From positions 1 to 27,172 of the forward strand of contig CAYRVF010000077.1 of assembly GCA_964427535.1 (NCBI GenBank): a stretch of DNA of 27,172 bases. Reading direction: 5' to 3'. Shown one piece after another: positions 16,492 through 24,002 of the stretch. Each line of letters starts with the position of its first letter. Positions within the stretch are counted from its first letter, which is position 1. Both the position numbers and the translations under genes were made by a program. Below the pieces are notes generated by a model. The model was not told the DNA's origin. It saw only the letters and a program-made list of their open reading frames with translations, and ran no database searches. Origin of the DNA: CAYRVF01 sp964427535 (GTDB lineage: Bacteria > Chloroflexota > Ktedonobacteria > Ktedonobacterales > JADMIN01).

Positions 16492-17724
16492 GTGAACATC
16501 CACCAGGCTTACATGCTGCTGCTGCTTACGGCTGGCGCGTTCGCCATGCCAATCCTCAGTGAGCGCATCGGCTGGTTCGCCGCTCCGTGCGAAGTGCTCT
16601 ACGGCGCTGTGGTCGCCAACTTCATCCCCGGCGCAGGACAGCCCGATGCCTTCGTGGCCGCACTCAGCAACTTCGGCCTGCTCCTGCTCCTCTTCCTCGC
16701 GGGGCTCGAAATTGACTTCACCCTTCTGGCGCTCCAGGGCACGCCGTCGCTCCTGCGTGCGGCCCTCGCCGCGGGTGGCGCTCAGCTCATCAGCCTCGCC
16801 ATCGGGCTGGTGCTCGGGTGGCCGCTCGTTCAGGTGCTGCTCATTGGTGCCTTCTCGGTCAGTCTCCTGCTCGTCGTGTTGAAACAGGCGGGCTTGAGCC
16901 AGAGCGAGTTTGGCCAGACGTTGCTCATCGTCGGCATTGCCGGTGAGTTCCTCTCCATCCTGCTGCTTACCGGCTACGACCTGGTGCTGCGCCATGGCTT
17001 TGGCTGGCAGCTTGGCGGCGCGGCGCTCAATCTGCTTGCCGTGCTCGCTCTCGGCTTCCTCGCGCTCCACGTGCTCAACCGTGCGGTCACCAGCAGTCCG
17101 CGCTCGTTCGGGCGCCTCTTTGCCCGCTCTGACCCCTCCGAGGTCGGCGTGCGCGCCGCGCTCGCCCTCATGATGGCCTTCGCCGCGCTCGCCGTCCTCC
17201 TTGGCGTCGAGCCAATCCTGGCGACATTCGTCGCCGGTCTCGTCTGCAGCTTCACGTTTCGTGGCGGCAGCCACCGCTTCGAGAAGATTTCGACCATAGG
17301 CCAGGGCTTCTTCGTTCCCATATTCTTCATCACCGCTGGCCTGGGTCTGCATCTGCCCACGCTGCTTTCAGGCCCCTCGCTCACGTATCTCCTCTCGATA
17401 CTGGCCGGCACGGTCGCAGTGCGCGTGCTCGCGATCCCACTCCTGCGCTTCGCTGGCCTGAGACGCAGTGAAGTCGCAAGCGGTGCCCTCTTCCTGTCGG
17501 CACCCCTCACGCTGCAGGTCACCATCGCCCAAGTCGCCATTGACACCGGCCAGATGTCCAGCCACGTGCACGATGCCGTCCTTGGGGCGGCGATCGTCGG
17601 CGCGGTAGTCTTCCCCTTGCTTGGCCGCTCCTTCTTGCCGAGCCTGAGTACAACCTCGGAAAGCGGCGTGCGGCGGCTGAGGCCGATACGCAGAGCTCCC
17701 GCTCGCCTGCGTCCCCGCACCTGA
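16492..17724 (+). CDS. Cation/proton antiporter, CPA2 (KefB/NapA-like) family
   Basis: 410 residues from GTG 16492, with GAGGTG about 5 bases upstream. It has 11-13 hydrophobic helices across residues 1-390, beginning MNIHQAYMLLLLTAGAFAMPILSERIG, and the family segment FLAGLEIDF near residue 75. The transport core is atypical: where CPA2 proteins usually have a conserved Asp after the 'fGq' loop, this one reads VGIAGEFLSILLL, with Glu. There is no C-terminal RCK/TrkA-N domain; the chain ends in a short Arg-rich tail. Likely a Na+ or K+/H+ exchanger in the inner membrane. It starts 341 bases after the sensor-like gene and may be separately transcribed. Confidence 0.87.
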   Translation: MNIHQAYMLLLLTAGAFAMPILSERIGWFAAPCEVLYGAVVANFIPGAGQPDAFVAALSNFGLLLLLFLAGLEIDFTLLALQGTPSLLRAALAAGGAQLISLAIGLVLGWPLVQVLLIGAFSVSLLLVVLKQAGLSQSEFGQTLLIVGIAGEFLSILLLTGYDLVLRHGFGWQLGGAALNLLAVLALGFLALHVLNRAVTSSPRSFGRLFARSDPSEVGVRAALALMMAFAALAVLLGVEPILATFVAGLVCSFTFRGGSHRFEKISTIGQGFFVPIFFITAGLGLHLPTLLSGPSLTYLLSILAGTVAVRVLAIPLLRFAGLRRSEVASGALFLSAPLTLQVTIAQVAIDTGQMSSHVHDAVLGAAIVGAVVFPLLGRSFLPSLSTTSESGVRRLRPIRRAPARLRPRT

Positions 17725-18303
17725 GCGCAGCAGCTCAGCGACCCGGTAGCGCGCACGACAGGCGTACAGTCCGCATTCCTCCGAGTCGTGGACTTCCGGG
17801 ATGCGCTTGGCCGGGTGGAGTCGGCTCCGGCATCTCGGATAGAGAGGGGTCGTGCAGTAGCGACCGAGGCAAATGCCGTGCTACAGCGTCACAGACGGCT
17901 ATCGCAGATTGCAGGCTGCGGCACATTGCACCTACAGGAATCGCGGGCTATAGTGACCCTTGTAGCCGCTCACGTCCGCATACCGGCCATACGTAGTTTG
18001 TTTGCATTCTAAGCTCCTCCCTGGGGCCGGACTGGTTGCCGTCTGCGCCGGCACGCCCCTCGCCACCGGCTCCGCCTATGCACGACATCGGAGACTTGTG
18101 CTGCATCCATTGTGAGGAGGCAGACCCAGCAAGTGTAGCTTCATCCGATCCTGTCCACTCCGGTGCGCATGCAGCGAATAGCTGGCGCGCAGCCATGATC
18201 CACCTGAATCTGCCGCCCGCGGACACGTCGTTGAGGCAGTGCACATGCGCGCGGCAGCACCAGCATCCCCTCAGGGGAGGTCACGAGGAGGGCACGAGTC
18301 CCT
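17725..18303. other. Intergenic region between antiporter and FHA-flavoprotein genes
   Basis: About 580 bases. A Cys-rich plus-strand open frame (18036-18353) exists but overlaps the next gene and has no clear ribosome site or family. Nothing else stands out. Confidence 0.45.
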
Positions 18304-20772
18304 ATGGATGCCACACGTGCGGATGCTGCACTGGCCGCGCCGACCGATGCTGATTTCGTGGCATTGGGCCTGGGCGGCACGAATATGATGGCAATGCTGT
18401 GGACCATCGCAATGGGCCGTCGGGCGGTCGGGGTCGAGATGCGCGGTGATCCCTTTCTTGGCGTCCATTGGAACATCCGTGAAGACTTCTATCACCAGCT
18501 CGGCTTGATTGATCAGATGATGCTGGAACGCTACGGTGAGGCACGGCTGCCTCGTCGGGGAGACGGGCAGGTATTTCGCCTCGCGGAGTGTTTCTACAGC
18601 CCCCACACGGTCTCCGGAGATATCGTCGCCGACGAGATCATTGACGGCTACGATACCGACCAGCATATCGTGGGGACGATCCAGCACATCGAATTCATTG
18701 ACGACCGGTGGCGGGACGGCTTGCCGAACCGCGTCATTACGCTGGTGGACCCGCCCACACCGCCGCAGCGGCCTGATCCACACAAGATCCGCACCTCCAT
18801 GGTGGATGTCCTCGATGGCCCATCCATGTTCCAGGCGGAGGCCGCCTCTATTCAGAAATTGCTGCGTCGATACCTGGAGCGCCTCGAGCAAGTGGACCTG
18901 GACCACGGCCACACACCGCGGGTCCGGCTGTTCACCCACCACCGCGCGGTTCCTACTGAGGGCGACGGCCTTATCCCCGGTCGCGACGGCCGTGTGCGGA
19001 TTCGCATCGAGGCGCTGCGGGAATTCGACCTCCGGGGGCAGTTCGTTCGTGTACGGGAACCGGGCAGCGAGGTGATTGACCTCGGCGTGCCTGAGCTGTT
19101 CATGATCGCCGAAGGGTTCAGCAGCCAGGACGCGCAACGCCTGGGATTTGAACAACATGATGTCACCGTTGACCACGGGGACGGACGCGGACCGGTGATA
19201 GCGCAGGCGGACTTCCTGGCTGGCCTGCTCGACGTGCTGGTGGATGGTCGCTTGCGCCGACGCATCTCGTCTGAATTCGACCAGGACGGCAAGGAATACT
19301 GGGTGCGGCAGATCGCCGTGGGCCATGAGAATGATCCCGAGGTGGGGTGGGTGCTGGTGCAGGTGCCGGACTATAAGGCCTTCGATCCCATTGAGGTAGG
19401 CCTCGTGCCGGCTGGGACCGACCCGAGTTCGCCCGAATTCTTCGCCGCCTACAAGCATCTAGTCTACGAGTACTATATTGAGCAGTGCTCCGATATCCTC
19501 GAGGTGCCCAAGCGCGAGCTCATCCAGGTCCAGATGATCTATGGACCGACGTTGTTCAGCCTTGTCGAGCGAGTCGGGGCAGACCCATTGATCGCCGCGA
19601 ACGGCTTGGTGGCCGGCGATTCCTTCGGCAACGGTCACTTCCTGACCAGTGGCGGGGCGATGACTGGGATGGTCGGGCACAGCGCCCGTGTTCTCGAGTA
19701 TTGGCGCTCCCGGGATGCGGGCGTCTCACCCGGGGATGCGCTTCGGCGGCTCGCCGACAGCATCAAGGAGGACACGCATGCCTGGCTGCAGGTGAGCGCC
19801 AAGGAATACAGCCAGGCGATACCCATCAACTTCGGCGCGGAACGCATCGAACTGATCAGCAAGGCGAGTGGCATTGATGTGAATGCGCGTGCTAATGCCA
19901 TCGACGCGGCGCGGCGCCACCGTCACGCGCTCATTCCCCTCGACCCGTCCAACTGGAGACGTCTATTCGTGCACAACGGCAGAGTGCTCTCGGCGCTCCC
20001 GGAACTTGCCGCTGTGCACCCACAGCAGCGGGCGACGCATGGAGCACCAAACCGCGCCACCACCACGTCTCTGCCCCCCACGCCCGGACTGGCGAGCTCA
20101 CAACGCACGCCCGATCAGGACCTGAAAGAGGGTGACCGCACGCTACTGAAGCCCAGGCGCGTCCTCGCACAGCAATCGAGCGAGCTCGACCAGACCTTGG
20201 TCAGTGCCAGCCGATCACGGGCACACCGTGCCCCGGATGCGGACCTTGGAGAGCCCGACCGCACCGTGCTCATGCCCTGGCCGCCAAGCCCGCAGGATAT
20301 CGTGGGCACTGAATTGAGCGACAGTGACCGCACCTCGCAGTTGCCTTTGACTGCGCAATCACCCGGGCAATCACTCAGTGTCGCGGCGCTGGCCGCTGAA
20401 AACGCAAGAGCGTACCTGTGCCTGGACATCCGGCAGGGACAACAGCCTGTACAACGCATCGTGATCACGGAGAACTCTGTAGTCGTCGGGCGAGCTGATT
20501 CCGGGCGCGGCATCATGCCAACGGTTGACCTTGCGCCGTTCGACCCTTTAAGAAGTGTCTCTCGCCGGCACGCCCATATATGGCGCGAGAGTGGCGTCTT
20601 TTATATCGAGGATCTTGAGAGCCGCAATACGACGCATGTGGGAACACTACCACTGACTCCGCACAAGCCGGAACCGCTCAGGGACGGCGATACGGTGAGC
20701 TTCGGCGCGGTCACCGCTACGGCTCGCCTGCTCGGCACGACCGACTTGCCTGCGGCGTGGTCGCAGGCGTAA
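18304..20772 (+). CDS. Flavoprotein/NAD(P)-binding-like protein fused to a C-terminal FHA domain
   Basis: 822 residues; GGAGG lies about 12 bases before ATG, a long spacing. Residues 18-50 look like a Rossmann dinucleotide-binding unit: LGLGGTN at 21-27 and an acidic strand end VGVEMR. A conserved but unnamed region runs to about residue 540, with WVRQIAVGHE, EVGWVLVQVPD and VAGDSFGNGHFLTSGGAMTGM (D439), the last like the second FAD-contact motif of flavin oxidoreductases. Residues 560-690 are a Pro/Ser-rich linker with four D-[RQ]-T motifs (T613, T631, T654, T677). Residues about 710-815 are an FHA phosphothreonine-binding domain with VGR (R730), SRRH (753-756) and SRNTTH. Function unknown; a redox enzyme tied to Ser/Thr kinase signalling is inferred. 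Confidence 0.8.
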   Translation: MDATRADAALAAPTDADFVALGLGGTNMMAMLWTIAMGRRAVGVEMRGDPFLGVHWNIREDFYHQLGLIDQMMLERYGEARLPRRGDGQVFRLAECFYSPHTVSGDIVADEIIDGYDTDQHIVGTIQHIEFIDDRWRDGLPNRVITLVDPPTPPQRPDPHKIRTSMVDVLDGPSMFQAEAASIQKLLRRYLERLEQVDLDHGHTPRVRLFTHHRAVPTEGDGLIPGRDGRVRIRIEALREFDLRGQFVRVREPGSEVIDLGVPELFMIAEGFSSQDAQRLGFEQHDVTVDHGDGRGPVIAQADFLAGLLDVLVDGRLRRRISSEFDQDGKEYWVRQIAVGHENDPEVGWVLVQVPDYKAFDPIEVGLVPAGTDPSSPEFFAAYKHLVYEYYIEQCSDILEVPKRELIQVQMIYGPTLFSLVERVGADPLIAANGLVAGDSFGNGHFLTSGGAMTGMVGHSARVLEYWRSRDAGVSPGDALRRLADSIKEDTHAWLQVSAKEYSQAIPINFGAERIELISKASGIDVNARANAIDAARRHRHALIPLDPSNWRRLFVHNGRVLSALPELAAVHPQQRATHGAPNRATTTSLPPTPGLASSQRTPDQDLKEGDRTLLKPRRVLAQQSSELDQTLVSASRSRAHRAPDADLGEPDRTVLMPWPPSPQDIVGTELSDSDRTSQLPLTAQSPGQSLSVAALAAENARAYLCLDIRQGQQPVQRIVITENSVVVGRADSGRGIMPTVDLAPFDPLRSVSRRHAHIWRESGVFYIEDLESRNTTHVGTLPLTPHKPEPLRDGDTVSFGAVTATARLLGTTDLPAAWSQA

Positions 20773-20924
20773 CGAGCACACATGGGCAGCAGCAATCGCG
20801 CACTGGCGAATGAATTGGCGACGTCATCAGCGAGACATTGGTAACCGGTAGGAAGAAAGGCGCCACTGATGGCATTGACACAGCAAGCGCTGGAGAAAGG
20901 TTCGCGGCGGCAGATATGTTCTGG

Positions 20925-20997
20925 GGCAGAGGCGTATGGGAGTCGAACCCACCCTCGACTACACGGGTAGCCGACCAACGGTCTTGAAGTTCGCCTC
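20925..20997 (-). pseudogene. tRNA-like sequence, irregular
   Basis: Minus strand: GAGGCG (20997-20992) pairs perfectly with CGCCTC (20934-20929) as an acceptor stem. A good T-arm lies before the latter: GTGGG, TTCGACT, CCCAT. GGCTA-CCCGTG-TAGTC gives an anticodon-like arm with a 6-base loop. The D-arm does not fold normally, the total is about 3 bases short and the 3' end reads TGCC. It may be a decayed or unusual tRNA. Confidence 0.35.
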
Positions 20998-21215
20998 GGC
21001 AATTCCTCAGGTGTTCTACCACGTCCACGATGTCTGAATATTCCTGGCCTCTCTTCTCCCTCGATCTCCTTCCGCCCTCAGCAGTCCTCCCCGCTGGCTG
21101 TCAACCTGGCTGTCAAATCTCTTAGTCCGCATGAGAATGATGCGGTGGTAGCTCGGGGCCGGCGAGGAGCAGCGTGGTGCCAGGGAAAGTGGCACACATC
21201 CGGGGAAAAAGGGGA

Positions 21216-21296
21216 GTCAGTGGTGGGAATTGAACCTCCTGCCTCCAATCCGTGGGATTGGTGGGACGACACACCGATTCGGCGCACAGCACTCGG
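21216..21296 (-). pseudogene. tRNA-like remnant, 3' half regular
   Basis: Minus strand: anticodon arm CCAAT-CCCACGG-ATTGG (21261-21245) with CAC in the anticodon place, 5-base variable loop, T-arm GGAGG-TTCAATT-CCCAC and 7-base acceptor strand CACTGAC, all with normal tRNA spacing. U33 is missing, the T-stem has two mismatches and the 5' half (D-arm and most of the acceptor) is lost. Confidence 0.35.
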
Positions 21297-21472
21297 CACC
21301 AGTGGAGTCCTGGTATTTTACAGGTGCCAGGTCTGCGTGTGGTTACAGCCAGCTCTCCAAGTTCAGCTTATGGACTCCTGCATATGGAGTGATGCACCTT
21401 GAAACCTCGTCGGTTTTAGGTTGGACGCCTTGAGACTTTTCAGCGACCATTGCCCTCTCCACCCACGTCCAC

Positions 21473-21574
21473 CCGCGGCCGGTACAGCAGCGCCGACGCC
21501 AGATGCGGCGCTGCGATCGTCTCCACCCCCGCCATATCAGCGATGGTCCGCGCAAGCTTGAGCACGTGGCGGAA
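21473..21574 (-). pseudogene. ComM/YifB-like Mg-chelatase C-terminal remnant
   Basis: The minus-strand frame reads FRHVLKLARTIADMAG, then VETIAAPHLASALLYRPR. This is the C-terminal Mg_chelatase_C signature of ComM/YifB AAA+ proteins (usual form YHRVLKLARTIADLAG...I...HLAEALQYRPR). Only about 34 residues survive; upstream in the frame is the dispersed repeat, not ComM sequence. ComM is a branch-migration helicase used in transformation. This is a fragment of a lost gene. Confidence 0.65.
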
Positions 21575-21599
21575 AATGCCTGGTATCTGACTGCACGCA

Positions 21600-21667
21600 A
21601 GGGCACCCGTGCGAGTAACAATCGTAGGTACGGCGCAAGCGCTTGCGTTTTGCAGAGGGCGTATACC
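21600..21667 (+). repeat. Dispersed repeat, copy 1
   Basis: The first 23 bases (AGGGCACCCGTGCG...ACAAT) match copy 2 at 26504 in 21 of 23 positions. Weaker matches continue (AGGTA, CAAGCG, TGC-x-GCA, GTAT-x-CC) over about 68 bases. It abuts the ComM remnant. Confidence 0.5.
21634..21647. repeat. 14-base perfect palindrome inside repeat copy 1
   Basis: CGCAAGCGCTTGCG followed by TTTT. It could form a small terminator-like hairpin (CGCAA stem, GCGC loop). It is not conserved in copy 2. Confidence 0.45.
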
Positions 21668-21674
21668 GTGTGAA

Positions 21675-21706
21675 TGCCCATAGCGCCGCGCCATAGGCTA
21701 TGGGCA
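21675..21706. repeat. 9-base inverted repeat
   Basis: TGCCCATAG (21675-21683) and CTATGGGCA (21698-21706) are perfect inverted arms with a 14-base loop, directly after repeat copy 1. Possibly the end of a small non-autonomous element. Confidence 0.45.
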
Positions 21707-22082
21707 GGGCAGGCGAACAGTTGCTAACTGGATTGGCATAAGTTGTGGAGCGGCAAGGAGTGAAGGGAAAGAGAGCGCGCCGTTAGCGAGAAGGGCCCGT
21801 TTTACGCTTGAGCAGCAGATGGTCCATACAACCGGACGTTTGCGGCGTATTGTGGTCTAGCGCATCCCCCGCACGATGCACATCCCGCGCTCGCGCCAAT
21901 CCACCGGTGTGTCCTGCTCTACCCGTGTCTTGGCCGCCGATTGCTCCTCCATCACATGACCCTCCGCCCCCTACCATCAAGAGTCCCCTGCAGCCCCAGC
22001 CGCATGCACGGCCTCCTACCAGTTGCGGGGTGCCAGCACGACCCGTACGATTCGCCTCCCTGCAGGTTCTTCGAAAGCGCCC

Positions 22083-22111
22083 TTGACAACAACTTTGCCT
22101 GTCATTATTCT
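22083..22111 (+). promoter_or_regulatory. Strong sigma-70-like promoter of the methyltransferase/ArsR operon
   Basis: A perfect TTGACA at 22083-22088, 17-base spacer, TATTCT at 22106-22111. The predicted transcript starts near 22118 and gives a leader of about 130 bases. Confidence 0.65.
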
Positions 22112-22127
22112 ATTGATCAGTTGAATA
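22106..22127. promoter_or_regulatory. ArsR-like operator candidate overlapping -10
   Basis: A 22-base interrupted palindrome: outer arms TATTC and GAATA, central TGATCA, 9 of 11 base pairs symmetric. It is AT-rich and covers the -10 box and start point, the usual place for ArsR/SmtB repressors. The ArsR-rhodanese gene downstream is the likely binder. Confidence 0.5.
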
Positions 22128-22245
22128 CTATGCTTTGCTCGACGCTCAAGACGGTGGCTGTCAGATCGGCCCGCACACGACAGCCCAATCAATCCATATT
22201 CCACCTCACGAAGAAGCCGGGAGAGAGAGGAAGGAGACTGCCCAT

Positions 22246-23115
22246 ATGGCGCAGCCTGGCCGGATGGACGGCGCGCTCGACATGGACGCATTGCGCCAGG
22301 CGATCCGCGATGAGTATGCGAATGTTGCTCACGCCCCACAGCAGGGCTTCCACTTTCACACGGGGCGTTCCCTCGCCCGCCTGCTCGGCTATGACGATGC
22401 CTGGTTGGACAACGTGCCCGAGAGCGCGCTCGCGTCCTTTGCCGGCACAGGGAACCCCTTTCGCCTCGGCGCGCTCCTGCCAGATGAGCGCGTTGTGGAT
22501 GTCGGCTGCGGGGCCGGTTTCGACAGCCTGATCGCCGCGCGTATGGTTGGCGCGGAGGGCAGCGTCATCGGCGTGGACATGACGCCCGCGATGCTCGACA
22601 AGGCGCGGGAGGGCGCCGCCACGGCTGGCGCGGCCAACGTCACCTTCCGCGAGGGCTACGCCGAGGCGCTCCCCGTCCCCGATAGCTGGGCGGATGTCGT
22701 CATCTCCAATGGGGCGCTCAACCTGATCCCCGATAAAGCGGCTGCCCTCGGCGAGATGGCGCGCGTGCTCAAGCCTGGTGGACGTTTGCAGGTCGCGGAC
22801 ATCCTGGTGCAGCGACCCGTGCCGCGGAGCGCGAAGCGCAAGATCGATTTGTGGACGGGCTGAATTGCCGGCGCTCTGCTCGATGCGGAGCTTGAGGCCA
22901 CGGTCGTGGCCGCCGGCTTCATCGCCTTCGCGATCACCTGGCGCGCGGATGTCTTCAGTGGCGCGCCGCAGGCGAGCAGCGCCGCTGACTTCGGCACGTT
23001 GGGCATCACCTTCCGTGCACGCAAGCCGCGCGACGAGCAAGACAAGCAGGAGTGGCCCGCCGCCATGCCCGCTGCACCGTACTGCGAGATGCCACCACCA
23101 GAGCGCGAAGTCTGA
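22246..23115 (+). CDS. ArsM/UbiE-like SAM methyltransferase with in-frame TGA (candidate selenocysteine 206)
   Basis: ATG 22246 has GAAGGAG 9 bases upstream. A SAM-binding fold is clear: VVDVGCGAGFDS near residue 83, VIGVDMT, and later VISNGALNLIPDK and LKPGGRLQVADI. The N-terminal GTGNPFRLGALLP block is typical of arsenite-methyltransferase-like proteins. Translation would stop at TGA 22861-22863 after 205 residues, inside IDLWTG-stop-IAGALL. Relatives have Cys there (the As-binding Cys of ArsM-type C-x-x-GA). The same frame stays open for 83 more codons and keeps family-like sequence (DVFSGAPQ, SSAADFGTLGITFRARKP) to TGA 23113-23115. Readthrough with selenocysteine, a nonsense mutation, or a sequencing error are the options. 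The operon context suggests arsenic or sulphur detoxification. Confidence 0.7.
22867..22917 (+). promoter_or_regulatory. SECIS-like stem-loop downstream of the in-frame TGA
   Basis: GGCCAC (22896-22901), loop GGTC (22902-22905), GTGGCC (22906-22911) is a perfect hairpin. It is flanked by GCCGGC at 22867-22872 and 22912-22917, which can extend it. A GGUC apical loop is a feature of bacterial SECIS elements such as fdhF. The loop begins 38 bases after TGA, slightly beyond the usual 16-37. A nearer alternative hairpin is GCTCTG-ctcgatg-CGGAGC at 22872-22890. GC-rich coding sequence can make such hairpins by chance. Confidence 0.4.
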
Positions 23116-23194
23116 GGATACCTAACGAGATCTGCCTGAGACGGTCGCTCGAAACGGCTGAACGTACGCCGTGTACGGCCGAGTGTGAGGTTCC

Positions 23195-23884
23195 ATGGCC
23201 CATCGCGAGTTCAAAGACAACCTTTATGCGCAGTTCGCCCGAGTCGGGAAAGCGCTGGCCAGCCCGCAGCGGCTGGAGTTGCTTGACCTGCTTGCCCAGG
23301 GCGAGCGGACTGTCGAAGACCTGGCGCGTGAGGCGACCCTCTCCATCGCCAACGCCTCGCAACACCTGCGCCTGCTCCGTCAAGCGCGCCTGGTGAACAG
23401 TCGCAAAGACGGCCTCCACGTCTATTACCGGCTGGCCGATCCGACCGTCTTTGCGCTCTGGCGCGCACTCCGCACAGTAGGCGAGACCCAGCTCGCCGAG
23501 ATCGACCGGCTGGTGGATACCTACATGCGTCGCCCGGAACGCCTGGAGCCGATGTCGCGGGATGCCCTGTATCACCGGCTGGTCGAGGGCGATGTCGTGT
23601 TGCTCGACGTCCGACCAGCGCTTGAGTACCGCCAGGGCCACATTGCCGGGGCGCGCTCCATTCCGCTCGAGGAGCTAGAGCAGCGCCTGCAGGACCTGGA
23701 TCCCCACCGCGAGATCATTGCGTATTGCCGTGGCCCGTACTGCCTCTTCGCCGGCGAGGCGGTGGCGCTCTTGCGCGCCAATGGCTTCACTGCCCAGCGC
23801 TACGCCGAGGGCTTTCCTGACTGGGCCGCTGCGGGCCTCCCTGTGGCGGCAGGACTAGCCACGGCTCCCCACAGCAGCCAGTGA
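23195..23884 (+). CDS. ArsR-family regulator fused to rhodanese domain
   Basis: 229 residues; GAGG lies about 5 bases before ATG. Residues 10-100 are an ArsR/SmtB winged helix (LASPQRLELLDLLAQGERTVEDLA, then SIANASQHLRLLRQARLV); it lacks the ELCVCDL metal site of classical arsenic repressors. Residues 120-220 are a rhodanese domain with LLDVRPALEYRQGHIAGA and the active-site loop CRGPYC (C178, with C183 close by). Such fusions are known to sense sulfane sulphur or persulfide through the rhodanese Cys. It starts 79 bases after the methyltransferase frame, on the same strand, and most likely represses the operon through the palindrome at 22106-22127. Confidence 0.93.
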   Translation: MAHREFKDNLYAQFARVGKALASPQRLELLDLLAQGERTVEDLAREATLSIANASQHLRLLRQARLVNSRKDGLHVYYRLADPTVFALWRALRTVGETQLAEIDRLVDTYMRRPERLEPMSRDALYHRLVEGDVVLLDVRPALEYRQGHIAGARSIPLEELEQRLQDLDPHREIIAYCRGPYCLFAGEAVALLRANGFTAQRYAEGFPDWAAAGLPVAAGLATAPHSSQ

Positions 23885-24002
23885 GCTCGCCGAATCTCAC
23901 ATAGCCGGTTCGCTTAGTGGTGGCGCTGCGTCGCTTACGGTCCGCCAGGCGCGTATTTCAGCAACATCAAGTAGCAGAAGAGCAGAGAGAGGCACAAGCA
24001 GC

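Larger units (their letters stand above)
20773..22082. other. Long decayed intergenic region
   Basis: About 1.3 kb without an intact gene. It holds two tRNA-like remnants, the end of a ComM-like gene, one copy of a dispersed repeat and two strong inverted repeats (listed separately). This mix is typical of a worn insertion region. Confidence 0.6.

Noticed and set aside
18036..18353. Cys-rich plus-strand open frame of 105 codons (CCIHC, CTC and CHTCGCC motifs).
   Set aside because: It overlaps the first 50 bases of the FHA-flavoprotein gene, lacks a clear ribosome site and matches no family I know. The Cys clusters could be chance.
18271..19458. Long minus-strand open frame opposite the FHA-flavoprotein gene.
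   Set aside because: It is a high-GC antisense shadow; the plus strand shows clear conserved motifs.
20925..21030. Possible selenocysteine tRNA: the minus strand contains CTTCAAG (UCA in an anticodon-like loop) plus a T-arm with TTCGACT, as in selC.
   Set aside because: The bases around CTTCAAG do not form an anticodon stem and no 8-base acceptor stem at the right distance was found. The pairing GAGGCG/CGCCTC supports a different, shorter fold. It is tempting because of the TGA at 22861 but not supported.
21634..21706. CRISPR-like or integron-attC-like element suggested by the palindromes.
   Set aside because: There is no repeat-spacer pattern, no cas gene or integrase, and the arms do not match attC core sites.
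22135..22245. Upstream TTG start for the methyltransferase giving 37 more residues.
   Set aside because: It would begin within about 17 bases of the predicted transcription start and lacks a ribosome site; ATG 22246 has GAAGGAG.
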